NCBI GenBank assembly: GCA_023475165.1 | Contig: JAMCWA010000091.1 | Coordinates: 1 to 61,673 of the forward strand | Origin: Bacillota bacterium | GTDB lineage: Bacteria > Bacillota > Sulfobacillia > JAMCWA01 | Length of the DNA stretch: 61,673 nucleotides | Reading direction: 5' to 3' | In this document: positions 26,564 to 34,793 of the stretch, in pieces | How the letters are laid out: the number at the start of each line of letters is the position of its first letter | How positions within the stretch are numbered: the first letter of the stretch is position 1 | The notes under the pieces: generated by a model | What the model saw: the letters and a program-made list of their open reading frames with translations, nothing else | Told to the model about the DNA's origin: nothing | Database searches by the model: none | Translations under genes and position numbers: made by a program

Positions 26564-27094
26564 TTATTGAAAGTACTCCAAGACGCTGGCGTTCCATAGG
26601 AAGTGGACGAGGGCGCCCATGGCCACCCCCACTCCCCAACTGCCAAACCATTGCCCTCCCCAGAGGGTGATCAGGCCGAAAAGGAGGTGAGCAGTGAGGC
26701 TACCGCTGACTGCTTTGGCCCTCGACGGAAGTCTGGTTTTCCAGATGGTTTGTCTTCCCGGTCCCCTTCCTCCCGAAACTGTTCCCACCCGGTCCCAAGT
26801 GGTCGACTTTCTTCCCTGGGCTGCTGCCGAGCGCTGGGAGGGAATCCCGAAAAGTTCATCAATGGCCTCAAGAACACCAAAAAACAGATGGGTTCCCAGG
26901 AGGGAGGCCCCTAAGAGCAACGCCAGGTAAGTCTTGGCGATTTCCTCTACCGGGGGGGCCAGATACACCGCCGCCGCCTTTCCCAAAACCCGCTGGCCTG
27001 TCCGGTTGACAAGGAAAGCCAGGACGGCGGCCAAGAAGCCAGCCACAATCAAATTTGTGAGCTTTCCTTTCTTCACCCGGGCCTTAACCGGCAT
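26564..27094 (-). CDS. Small PrsW-like intramembrane protease (putative)
   Basis: 176 residues with four to five membrane segments. Motifs match PrsW/CPBP-type proteases: PPVEEIAKTY (EExxK, about 47-56), HLFFGVLEAIDE (about 69-80), LTAHLLFG (about 134-141) and ALVHFLWNAS (about 161-170). A hydrophilic loop of about 45 residues (84-130) interrupts the core. PrsW cleaves an anti-sigma factor in B. subtilis; no anti-sigma/sigma pair is visible nearby. It ends 13 bp before fin on the same strand, so it is probably cotranscribed. Confidence 0.55.
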   Translation of the reverse strand: MPVKARVKKGKLTNLIVAGFLAAVLAFLVNRTGQRVLGKAAAVYLAPPVEEIAKTYLALLLGASLLGTHLFFGVLEAIDELFGIPSQRSAAAQGRKSTTWDRVGTVSGGRGPGRQTIWKTRLPSRAKAVSGSLTAHLLFGLITLWGGQWFGSWGVGVAMGALVHFLWNASVLEYFQ

Positions 27095-27174
27095 AAACAG
27101 GGGTAGTCACTATCCATCAATTGAGTATGCCCGAAATCCTGGTGTGGTAAACGAACCATGCCCGGACTCCCAAA

Positions 27175-27214
27175 CAAAAGGGACGGTCCGCCTCGGGAAA
27201 GGGCAGGACCGTCC
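27175..27214 (-). terminator. Terminator of the ABC-2 exporter operon
   Basis: GGACGGTCC (27181-27189) / GGACCGTCC (27206-27214), followed on the minus strand by CTTTTGTTTGG. It begins 23 bp after the permease stop. Confidence 0.8.
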
Positions 27215-27236
27215 TTCAGAACACCTTTGACGCAAA

Positions 27237-28067
27237 TCAGTACATGGAAAGGGTTCCCGTGCGGCGGACGTGCTGGTCAACGCGCCGGAAGATGTAACTC
27301 CCGGCCAGACTGAAGACGAGGGCGAAGATGATCAGGATCAGGCTTTCCCAGCCCAGGGCCACCAGGGGCGGTATGCCAAGAAGAATGGACCTGATGGCAT
27401 CCAGCCCATAGGTCATGGGTAAAGCCAGGGAGATCATAAGCAGGGGGGTAGGCAGAACCTTAACCGGGAAGGAGGACCCGGAAAGGGTGGAAACCAGGAA
27501 GTTGGTGACATCGGTCAGGACATTGGCATCTTTAAGGAGGAGAACCAAACCGGCGTAGGCGAAACCAAAGCCATAGAGGCCTATCAGCATGGGCAAAAGA
27601 TATGCTCCGGCTTTCCAGAAGGGGGCAGAGATCTCCAGCCCGAATAGTTGGTTGCCCAGAGCGAGGATGACCACCAGATTTAAAGAGGTACGAACCAGGC
27701 TGGATACGCTCTTGCCAAAGAGCAGGAGTAACCGTGAGACCGGGGCCAGCCAGTTGGCCTCCAAAGTCCCGGAGGTCATATCGTTACGCAAAGCCATACC
27801 CATTCCCCAAAAGGCGGCACTGATATAGGATTGAGCGATGGTGCCGAGCAGGACAAAGGTCATGAAGTCCCCCGTCCCGGTTGTGGCGAGAAATCCGCGA
27901 GCGACCGAGTTGGAACTAAAGGCCCGCCCGAGGAAATAAACGGGGGTTAGCCACATAATGGGTTCCACCATCATCATAAAGGTATTGAGGGGGTAGCGCA
28001 GCATCACCAGCAGGTCCTTTTTCACAATGGCCCAGATGATGCGAACGGTGGCGAGTAGGCCAGACAT
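27237..28067 (-). CDS. ABC-2 type transporter permease
   Basis: 276 residues with six predicted membrane segments and the ABC-2 layout. The N-terminal KKDLLVMLRYPLNTFMMMVEP is cytoplasmic; MTSGTLEANWLAPVSR lies between the second and third spans. It is the third gene of an ATPase-permease-permease operon (30676 to 27237). The same GTLEANWL motif is in the adjacent permease, so the two are paralogues likely forming a heterodimeric exporter. The substrate is unknown. Confidence 0.85.
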   Translation of the reverse strand: MSGLLATVRIIWAIVKKDLLVMLRYPLNTFMMMVEPIMWLTPVYFLGRAFSSNSVARGFLATTGTGDFMTFVLLGTIAQSYISAAFWGMGMALRNDMTSGTLEANWLAPVSRLLLLFGKSVSSLVRTSLNLVVILALGNQLFGLEISAPFWKAGAYLLPMLIGLYGFGFAYAGLVLLLKDANVLTDVTNFLVSTLSGSSFPVKVLPTPLLMISLALPMTYGLDAIRSILLGIPPLVALGWESLILIIFALVFSLAGSYIFRRVDQHVRRTGTLSMY

Positions 28068-28166
28068 GGATGTTTCCTCCTTAGAACGGATTTACGTGCG
28101 GAGGTACCGGGTTCTGGTGACCCGGATCGAACGCCCACAGGCGGTCGATCCGCCCTGTCCCCGTCA

Positions 28167-29345
28167 TCAATACGTTCCGACCGTCCCCAAGCGACGGGCC
28201 TGTCGATCGGTCCGGCAGAAACTTGCCATTCCCAGACCTAGCAGGATCACCCCAAAGAGGAGGGTGATGTAGACATCGCCAGCAATGGTCTCCCAACCCG
28301 CCGGGGTAAGGGCGGCGGCGCGGAGGGCGTGCAGGCTGTAGGTTAAGGGGAGGGCCTGGGAGACCAGTTGCATCCAGGCCGGCATTGCCGCCACGGGATA
28401 GGTGATACCGGCGAAGACCAGGAAGACGCCACGGACAACGAAAACCAGACTGTTGGTCTCCTTGGCCCAGACCACCAGGGCGGCAAAAAGCAGGCCCAGG
28501 CCATATATTGAGGGCAGGGCGGCCAGCAGGGCGATCAGGAATAGCCATAGACTGCCTGAGATGTGAAAGCCAAGGAGAAGGCGGAATTCCGCTAGGCTCA
28601 CGATTAGAAAGAAGAGATCGCCTAAGGCGGACCAGAGGATGGTGGAGAACAGGAGCCAAAGACGGGGGGCGGGGGTCAACCAGTTGGCCTCCAGAGTGCC
28701 GCGCATTTGCTCCTGCCTGAGCCAGGTCCCCAGGCCCCAAAGGGTTAGGTTGATCCACATCCAGAGGGTGGTGCCCAGGATAATGTAGCTGCGAAAATCG
28801 GTGGTTCCGGCCAGGGCGGCAAAACTCCCTACCCCTTCGCCGCGCGGCCCAGCCAGGGCCTGCCCACTGAAGATGTAAGCCAATGGCAAGAGGACAGGCC
28901 AGATAAGGAGGGCCAATAGCATCCCCGGGTAACGAACGTGTAAGAGCCACTCCTTCTTGATTACAGCGGCGGTCATGGCCCAAGGTCGGAGCAGCCCATC
29001 CAGGTAGGCCGGCCGGCTTGGTGCAGGCAGACCGAGTGTTTTCGGACCATAGCCCGGAGGGTATTCCAACGGCAGTCCTGAGCGGCGGAGGTAAACAGTC
29101 TTCTTTGCGGATTCACATTCACGGGTCGACCAGGTGACGGTCGCCTCCAGGGCCGATAGGGACCCCCTCTCGCCGGCTGGACCGCTTCGGGAAAAGTTCC
29201 CGCCAGCGGCCACGATGATGTCATCCCAAAGGACCGGCGTCTTCGGTGGAAGCCGTTTTTCCTTTATGGGGATGATTGGCAGGGCCGGGTTGATCTTGAA
29301 GACCCGGCTCAAGTCAATCCCCGGATGCCGAACCTTTTGCATCAC
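28167..29345 (-). CDS. ABC-2 type transporter permease with long N-terminal extension
   Basis: 392 residues as an open frame. The ABC-2 permease itself starts near residue 123 (MTAAVIKKEWLLHVRYPG, position 28979) and carries six spans and MRGTLEANWLTPAPRLW. The first 122 residues are hydrophilic, unlike any domain I know. The upstream start at 29345 has a run of G residues well placed as a ribosome site, while 28979 has none, so the extension may be translated. The A repeat 29416-29622 separates it from the ATPase gene. Confidence 0.75.
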   Translation of the reverse strand: MMQKVRHPGIDLSRVFKINPALPIIPIKEKRLPPKTPVLWDDIIVAAGGNFSRSGPAGERGSLSALEATVTWSTRECESAKKTVYLRRSGLPLEYPPGYGPKTLGLPAPSRPAYLDGLLRPWAMTAAVIKKEWLLHVRYPGMLLALLIWPVLLPLAYIFSGQALAGPRGEGVGSFAALAGTTDFRSYIILGTTLWMWINLTLWGLGTWLRQEQMRGTLEANWLTPAPRLWLLFSTILWSALGDLFFLIVSLAEFRLLLGFHISGSLWLFLIALLAALPSIYGLGLLFAALVVWAKETNSLVFVVRGVFLVFAGITYPVAAMPAWMQLVSQALPLTYSLHALRAAALTPAGWETIAGDVYITLLFGVILLGLGMASFCRTDRQARRLGTVGTY

Positions 29346-29415
29346 TTAAACCCCCCCAAAGAGCAGTGGAATCCTGCTATGAAGAAAACCTTGTCCGGTA
29401 TTGCCCTAAGGCGCT

Positions 29416-29622
29416 AGGAGATCACCAAAAAACCCCCATCTGTGTGGCGCAATCCGCCGAAGAACTTTCCCGAAAATGGAGTGTAACTGTAGCGGATTGT
29501 AACGCAATCGCCAGGAGAAGTTCTCGGAGAATGTCGCGTAACTATAGGCGATTGTGTCCCTCCGGCGGCCCCTTGCTCAACGCACCACCACCTAGTACGC
29601 CTCGCTTCGGAGCCTTGCCGCG
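29416..29622 (+). repeat. Family A element, variant subfamily, lacking right end
   Basis: Starts AGGAGATCACCAAAAAACC (TA-flanked) and continues with GTGGCGCAATCCGCCGAAG and GTAGCGGATTGTAACGCAAT. A second, partly duplicated hairpin follows, then TAGTACGCCTCGCTTCGGAG. It stops at the 3' end of the ABC ATPase gene, inside an otherwise continuous minus-strand operon. Confidence 0.75.
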
Positions 29623-29626
29623 GCGG

Positions 29627-30676
29627 CTAATCCCTTAAGGCCTTCCCCGTCAGGGACAGGAAGACATCTTCCAGGGTGGGTTCCTTAACTGAAAGTTGAA
29701 TCACTCTTCCGCCCTGTTCTGTCACCAGCCGTAACAGCTCCGGAGCGGCAGCCCGGTAGTCCTTGAGGTGCAGCGTAACCTCCCAGGTTTGGCTTTCCGT
29801 CAAGAAGCGGCAATTGACCTCCTGCACACCGGGGATCTGACTGGCCCACGGCTTAGGGTCGGGGAGGCCCGCCGCTTCTAGCCGGCAGACCTCCTGCTGG
29901 GTCAAAGAGGCCTTGAGGGCTCGCGGGGTATCCAGGGCGATGACCCGTCCGTGGTCGATAATGGCGATACGGTCGGAGAGCTGGTCGGCTTCCTCCATGT
30001 AATGGGTGGTCAGAAGGATGGTGTGGCCCTGTTCCTTCAGTTCCCGGATAATCTGTCGCAAGTTGCGGGCCGACTGGGGATCCAGGCCCACCGTCGGTTC
30101 GTCCAGGAGGAGGACAGGTGGTCTGGGCAGAAGGGCCCTGGCTAGAGCCAGCCGTTGCTTCATTCCGGAGGAGTATCGTTCCACCAGTTCGTTGGCCTTG
30201 GCTTCCAGATCCAGGCGAGCCAGGAGCTCCTGGATGCGGAGGCGTGCTTCCCCCCCGGGGATCTGGTAGAGAGCGGCGAAATATTCCAGGTTTTCCCGAC
30301 CGGTCAATTTCCAGTAGGTACTGCGTTCACCACCCAGGACCGTCCCTAGGCGACGGCGGACCGCCTGGGGCTGCCGCACGACGTCAAACCCGGCAATGCG
30401 GGCCGTCCCGCGGCTCGGCTCCAGGAGAGTAGCTAGCATGCGGATGGTGGTGCTCTTGCCAGCCCCGTTGGGACCCAAAAGCCCAAAGATCTCTCCCGAC
30501 TGGATAGTCAGGCTGACATCTTCCACGGCTACCAGCTGGGGTCTGGCTTTAGGTGAAAAAAGCCTCTGCCCGCCGTCATTCCTCGGATCGCCATTCTTGC
30601 CGTTCCCCGGGGAAGGGCCATTCTTACGGGCCGGGAATTCCTTATGCAGGCTAAGGGCTTCGATCATAAAAGACAC
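29627..30676 (-). CDS. ABC transporter ATP-binding protein
   Basis: About 349 residues. Walker A LLGPNGAGKSTTIRM, signature VERYSSGMKQRLALARALL, Walker B VLLLDEPTVGLD and the H-loop TTHYMEEAD. It belongs to the DrrA/NodI-like class that powers ABC-2 exporters, and has a C-terminal domain of about 90 residues (DUF4162-like). An unusual Gly/Asn/Pro-rich insert (about 17-45) follows the first strand. GTG 30676 lies nine bases after GGGAGG. It drives the two downstream permeases. Confidence 0.88.
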   Translation of the reverse strand: MSFMIEALSLHKEFPARKNGPSPGNGKNGDPRNDGGQRLFSPKARPQLVAVEDVSLTIQSGEIFGLLGPNGAGKSTTIRMLATLLEPSRGTARIAGFDVVRQPQAVRRRLGTVLGGERSTYWKLTGRENLEYFAALYQIPGGEARLRIQELLARLDLEAKANELVERYSSGMKQRLALARALLPRPPVLLLDEPTVGLDPQSARNLRQIIRELKEQGHTILLTTHYMEEADQLSDRIAIIDHGRVIALDTPRALKASLTQQEVCRLEAAGLPDPKPWASQIPGVQEVNCRFLTESQTWEVTLHLKDYRAAAPELLRLVTEQGGRVIQLSVKEPTLEDVFLSLTGKALRD

Positions 30677-30685
30677 TGGCCTCAT

Positions 30686-31150
30686 CCTCCCTTGAATAGG
30701 GGCACAGTTCTAGACGTGGAGGCTCTTCCCTGATCATCCAGCGACCCTCCACTATAAGATTAAATCGTCATATTAATAATGTCAATAGAAACATGAAGAA
30801 GTTTAATAAAAAACGCCGAGACAGTGATCAAAATCGTTAAGTTCAAGGGTTAAGTAAAATATTTCAATAAGAAACCTTCGATAGTTAATAAATACGAAAC
30901 TCGGAGCCGCTCATGGTTGTTTGCAAAAGCCATAGCTGGCAGCCAGTACCAACTTGTGAGCCTTGAGCCGCAGTGGTGCTTGCCAATGCCAATTATACTG
31001 ATATAATAAAACATCAGGGCCGGTAGCACGAACGGGGGCTTGAGGGGCCTGGCTGCTCTCGCGTAGCCCAGCACGGGGATCTTTCAGCCCTGGCGTTGGC
31101 GGCAGGCGGGAGGTGAGTCTGGTCCCAAGGCAGATTCCGGCCCCTGACAG
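30686..31150. other. Divergent intergenic region, AT-rich core
   Basis: About 490 bp between the start of the minus-strand ABC operon and plus-strand spoVB, with no credible gene. The stretch 30750-30910 is strikingly AT-rich (ATTAATAATGTC, TTTAATAAAAAACG, TTAATAAATACG) against a GC-rich background. It is a likely control or promoter region, and it marks one boundary of the minus-strand block. Confidence 0.6.
30980..31007 (+). promoter_or_regulatory. Promoter-like sequence upstream of spoVB
   Basis: TTGCCA (30980-30985), a 16-bp spacer and TATAAT (31002-31007), 160 bp before the spoVB start. B. subtilis spoVB uses a sporulation sigma factor, so its use for spoVB is not assured. Confidence 0.45.
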
Positions 31151-31167
31151 TTTGGAGGCAATCGTTG

Positions 31168-32763
31168 ATGCGGCGCGATTCCTTCTTAGGCGGAGCATTG
31201 ATCCTGGCCCTGGCGGGGTTGATTAGTCGAATGCTGGGGGCCATTTACCGGATTCCCCTGTCCCGGCTGATTGGGGACGAGGGGATTGGTCTGTTCCAGA
31301 TGGCCTACCCCATCTATACGATCATCCTGGTCTTTTCCACCGTGGGCGTACCGGTGGCGCTTTCCAAGCTGGTCTCGGAAAAGCTGGCCAAGCAGGACCG
31401 CCACGGGGCCTCCCGGGTTTTCACCCTTTCCATGTGGATCCTGGGCTTGGCCGGTCTGGTCTTCAGTTTAGTTTTTGTCGGTGGTGCCGGCCTGGCCTCG
31501 CGGGCCATGGGTAACCCCAAGGCCTATTACTCCATGGTGGCCATTGCCCCGGCTGTTCTTGTCGTTTCCATCATGTCTGGCTACCGGGGCTTTTTTCAAG
31601 GGATCCAGCAGATGCGCCCCACGGCGATCTCTCAGATTGTGGAACAGATCGTCCGGGTCATCACCATGTTCTTTCTGGCCTACTGGTTTTTGCCTTGGGG
31701 TGTGGAGTACGCCGCGGCCGGGGCCACTTTCGGGGCAGTGACGGGAGCGCTGGCTGGTCTGGTATATCTCTACCTGGTATACCTGGGGACGCTGCCGTCT
31801 TACTATCGGCTGCCCGATTCCGGAAGCCCTGGTGTGGAGAAGGCTTCGGAAATCATCAGCCGGGTGCTTTATCTCTCCATTCCCATCTCCTTAGCCGGTG
31901 TGGTCATGCCGGTCATGCAGTTGGTGGACGCAGTCCTGGTGCCAGGCCGCTTGCAGCAACTGGGCTTTAGCCAGGCCGAGGCTACGGCCCTCTTTGGCCA
32001 GCTGACCGGAATGGCCCTGCCGGTGGTCGCTCTGCCCACCATCATTACCGATGCCCTCGCCGTCAGCCTGGTACCGGTGATCTCCGAGGCTCTGGCCCTG
32101 AACAACCAGGCCCTGGTCCGTTCCCGGGCGGCCACCTCCATCCGGGTCACCATGCTCATCACCCTGCCAGCGGTCGTGGGAATGTACCTTTTGGCGACAG
32201 AGCTCTCCGACCTCCTCTATGGTGCCCCAGAAGCCGGGATCCCCCTGGCCACCCTGTCTGCGGGAGCCCTTTTTCTCTCCTTGCAACGGACTACCTCTGG
32301 AATCCTACAGGGTATGGGGGAAACGAACATTCCGGTGAAGAACCTTCTTTTTGGCGCGGCCTGGAAGTTTGGTTTGACTTGGGTCTTCACCGGGAGCGCA
32401 GCCTGGGGGGTCAAAGGTGCCGCCCTGGCCACGGTCATTGGCTTTCTTTTGGCCTCGAGCTTGAACCTCCTGGCAGTTTTGACCAGGTTAGGGCCCATCC
32501 TGCATCTCGGGGATATGGTGTTCAAACCCACAATTAGTGTTGTCATCATGGCCCTTTCCGTTAAGGCCTCCTATCTTTTCTTTGTAAAAGAAACGGCCAG
32601 CTCTCACCTGGCCACCTTGGGGGCGGTCGGGGTGGGGGCCATGGCCTACGGATTGGTCCTCCTGATCATTGGAGGGTTGACGACGGCTGATTTTGAACTT
32701 ATTCCGCGGGTGGGGGCCCCCCTCGGGCAGTTTCTCCGACGTATTGGGCTCTTACGGGAGTAA
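31168..32763 (+). CDS. spoVB: Stage V sporulation protein B (spore cortex flippase family)
   Basis: 531 residues with about 14 membrane spans, MOP/polysaccharide-transporter superfamily. The N-terminal RRDSFLGGALILALAGLISRMLGAIYRIPL and the following GDEGIGLFQMAYPIY are typical of SpoVB/YtgP. It is believed to flip lipid-linked peptidoglycan precursors during spore cortex synthesis. ATG 31168 is nine bases after TTGGAGG. It is followed by mazG, as in B. subtilis (yabM-yabN). Confidence 0.93.
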   Translation: MRRDSFLGGALILALAGLISRMLGAIYRIPLSRLIGDEGIGLFQMAYPIYTIILVFSTVGVPVALSKLVSEKLAKQDRHGASRVFTLSMWILGLAGLVFSLVFVGGAGLASRAMGNPKAYYSMVAIAPAVLVVSIMSGYRGFFQGIQQMRPTAISQIVEQIVRVITMFFLAYWFLPWGVEYAAAGATFGAVTGALAGLVYLYLVYLGTLPSYYRLPDSGSPGVEKASEIISRVLYLSIPISLAGVVMPVMQLVDAVLVPGRLQQLGFSQAEATALFGQLTGMALPVVALPTIITDALAVSLVPVISEALALNNQALVRSRAATSIRVTMLITLPAVVGMYLLATELSDLLYGAPEAGIPLATLSAGALFLSLQRTTSGILQGMGETNIPVKNLLFGAAWKFGLTWVFTGSAAWGVKGAALATVIGFLLASSLNLLAVLTRLGPILHLGDMVFKPTISVVIMALSVKASYLFFVKETASSHLATLGAVGVGAMAYGLVLLIIGGLTTADFELIPRVGAPLGQFLRRIGLLRE

Positions 32764-32833
32764 GTAACCGGGTTGGAGACTGATCCAACCCCCGCTTCTC
32801 AACATCCAACCTTCGTTTTTTGAGGAGACAAGC

Positions 32834-33751
32834 ATGAGCCAACCCAAGACTGATTCATCCCGGGGGCAGGGTCAGGAAGTGGCCGTGGGTGATCCGAAGG
32901 CCGGTTTAGCCCAGGGCCAGAGTCTGGAGCAACAGACTAACTCACCCCGGGTGCGGCCACCCCGGAAGGGGCAAAGCCGTTTTCCCCTGGATCCCCTGGT
33001 GGATGTGGTGGCCGCTCTGCGCGGCGAGGGGGGCTGTCCCTGGGACCGCGAGCAGACGCATGACTCCCTTAAACCTTATTTAATTGAAGAGACCTACGAA
33101 GCCCTGGAGGCCTTGGAACATGGCGATATGCATAGTCTTATGGAAGAATTGGGAGACTTACTATTGCAAATTGGCCTGCACGCCCAGATCGCCAGCGAAA
33201 CGGGGCTCTTCGACATGAATGATATCATCCAGGCGATAACGGCGAAGATGATCCGGCGTCACCCTCACGTCTTTGGGGATGTCACCGTTAGAGATACGAC
33301 CGAGGTTTTGGGACGCTGGGAGAAGATCAAAGAGCAGGAGAAGGGACCCCAGCAGGGGTCGATATTGGATGGTGTCCCCAGGCATCTCCCGGCCCTGATG
33401 CGGGCCATGAAGATTCAGAAAAAGGCGGCGACGGTGGGCTTTGACTGGAATCGGGTGGAGGATGCGCTGGCCAAGGTCCAGGAAGAGATAGGGGAATTGG
33501 AGGAGGCCAGGCGGACTGAGGATCGGGAAAGAATCCGGGAGGAGATTGGCGACCTGCTTTTTGCCGTGGTCAATGTGGCCCGTTTTTGCCAGACGGAGCC
33601 GGAGACGGCTCTGACGGGGACCGTGGAGAAATTCATCGGCCGTTTCCATTATATTGAACAAGCCGCCCGATCCAGTCACAAGAAGCTGGAGGACATGACA
33701 CTGGCGGAGATGGACCAGCTTTGGGAACGGGCCAAAGAGGGAAAAAGTTGA
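32834..33751 (+). CDS. mazG: Nucleoside triphosphate pyrophosphohydrolase MazG
   Basis: 305 residues. Two MazG domains: the first (about 56-160) has GGCPWDREQTHDSLKPYLIEE and EELGDLLLQIGLHAQIA; the second (about 195-285) has EEIGELEEA and EEIGDLLFAVVNVARF with the EExxE/ExxD metal ligands. It hydrolyses non-canonical or excess NTPs. In B. subtilis YabN the MazG part is fused to a tetrapyrrole methyltransferase domain; here that domain is missing and the N-terminus is a hydrophilic, Gln/Pro-rich tail of about 50 residues. Confidence 0.92.
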   Translation: MSQPKTDSSRGQGQEVAVGDPKAGLAQGQSLEQQTNSPRVRPPRKGQSRFPLDPLVDVVAALRGEGGCPWDREQTHDSLKPYLIEETYEALEALEHGDMHSLMEELGDLLLQIGLHAQIASETGLFDMNDIIQAITAKMIRRHPHVFGDVTVRDTTEVLGRWEKIKEQEKGPQQGSILDGVPRHLPALMRAMKIQKKAATVGFDWNRVEDALAKVQEEIGELEEARRTEDRERIREEIGDLLFAVVNVARFCQTEPETALTGTVEKFIGRFHYIEQAARSSHKKLEDMTLAEMDQLWERAKEGKS

Positions 33752-33848
33752 CCTAGAAAGCCATTTTTCGCCATGAAAAGAAGGATTCTTGGAGTTCTTG
33801 GCGAAAGTAAACCATAGTCTGGATAAGGCTGAGGGGAGGGATGTGTTG

Positions 33849-34127
33849 TTGAACAAAGCAGAACTGGTGGCAGCAGTGTCAGAAAAAACGGGAATGACCA
33901 AGAAGGATAGCGAAAAGGTCCTCAATGCCTTTGTGGAGGTCATTGAAGAGACCCTGACCAAGGGGGACAAGGTTTCCCTGGTGGGCTTCGGCACCTTCGA
34001 GGTCAGGGAGCGAGCGGAGCGGATCGGTCGAAACCCCCAGACTGGTGAGGAGATCAAGATAGCGGCAACCAGAGTACCGGCCTTCAAGGCGGGTAAGGCC
34101 CTGAAGGATTCCGTCGAGAGCAAATAA
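33849..34127 (+). CDS. hup: HU-family DNA-binding protein
   Basis: 92 residues. Histone-like protein: [23 protein letters not shown] and the signature [24 protein letters not shown]. The open frame begins earlier, but TTG 33849 (or TTG 33846) after AGGGGAGGG gives the usual MNKAELV start. A clear terminator follows. B. subtilis hbs lies elsewhere on the chromosome, but HU beside mazG/yabO is common in clostridia. Confidence 0.94.
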   Translation: MNKAELVAAVSEKTGMTKKDSEKVLNAFVEVIEETLTKGDKVSLVGFGTFEVRERAERIGRNPQTGEEIKIAATRVPAFKAGKALKDSVESK

Positions 34128-34134
34128 GCCCGCG

Positions 34135-34170
34135 AAAATCAGGTTCTCCCGAACCTGATTTTCTTTTTCT
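34135..34170 (+). terminator. Intrinsic terminator after hup
   Basis: AAAATCAGGTTC (34135-34146) / GAACCTGATTTT (34151-34162) with a TCCC loop, followed by CTTTTTCT. A perfect 12-bp stem. Confidence 0.93.
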
Positions 34171-34256
34171 CGGGGCCAGGCTGGCCGGTCAGGGAAAGCC
34201 ATGGGATTTTAGTCTCGTGATAGTCCCACAGTGGCATTTGGAGAGAGGAGAGAAGA

Positions 34257-34520
34257 ATGCGGCTAGATCGGTTCCTTAAAGTAAGCCGGCTCATCAAGCG
34301 GCGGACCCTGGCCAAGGAGGTTTGTGATCAGGGGCGGGTCCTTCTTAACGGTCGGGTGGCCAAGGCGGCTTCCGAGGTTGAGGTGGGGGATCGTTTGACC
34401 ATTAACTTTGGGACTCGGACGATGACCGTTGAGGTGGCGGCGATTAAAGAAAATGCCCGGGTGGAAGAGGCCAGTCAGATGTACCAGATACTCGGCCCGG
34501 AGGGGACGCTCAGGCCATAG
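34257..34520 (+). CDS. rqcP: S4-domain RNA-binding protein RqcP (YabO)
   Basis: 87 residues, one S4 domain: MRLDRFLKVSRLIKRRTLAKEVCDQGRVLLNG. In B. subtilis RqcP (YabO) stabilises tRNA on stalled 50S subunits during RqcH-driven alanine tailing in ribosome quality control. GAGAGGAGAG precedes the ATG. Position before yabP/yabQ fits, though a SpoIID-like gene and FTR1 intervene. The stop TAG is the TA-flanked start of A element 34519-34549. Confidence 0.88.
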   Translation: MRLDRFLKVSRLIKRRTLAKEVCDQGRVLLNGRVAKAASEVEVGDRLTINFGTRTMTVEVAAIKENARVEEASQMYQILGPEGTLRP

Positions 34521-34549
34521 GAGACCGCTGAAAAGCCACCATCTGCTGA
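34519..34549 (+). repeat. Family A left-end remnant
   Basis: AGGAGACCGCTGAAAAGCC then ACCATCTGCTG. It begins inside the rqcP stop codon, and the rest of the element is absent. Confidence 0.65.
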
Positions 34550-34793
34550 TCTTTTTTCCTTCATAACCGGCATTTTGGCCTTGGACACAATTCACTCCTG
34601 CTCCAGGATCAGGAATAGTTCGGGACATCCTTGCGAATAATAATGTGGAGAGCACGGAAAGACACCATGGGCCAGAGAGTGCTGGCAAGCTGTCCCCCTC
34701 AGCCGCTCTGCGCCTTCAAATCGCTTTACCGGCAATCCCCCGCCCATCGCCACGCGGAGACCCTGACGGAGTCCCAACTCGGGAGGGATGTTT
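34550..34793. other. Non-coding gap before the SpoIID-like gene
   Basis: I see no supported gene, promoter or terminator in these 244 bp. Open frames here lack ribosome sites and protein-like composition. Confidence 0.5.

Noticed and set aside
28081..28983. Minus-strand frame of 300 codons overlapping the ABC-2 permease
   Set aside because: It is another frame of the permease coding sequence, rich in Pro and Arg and without membrane segments.
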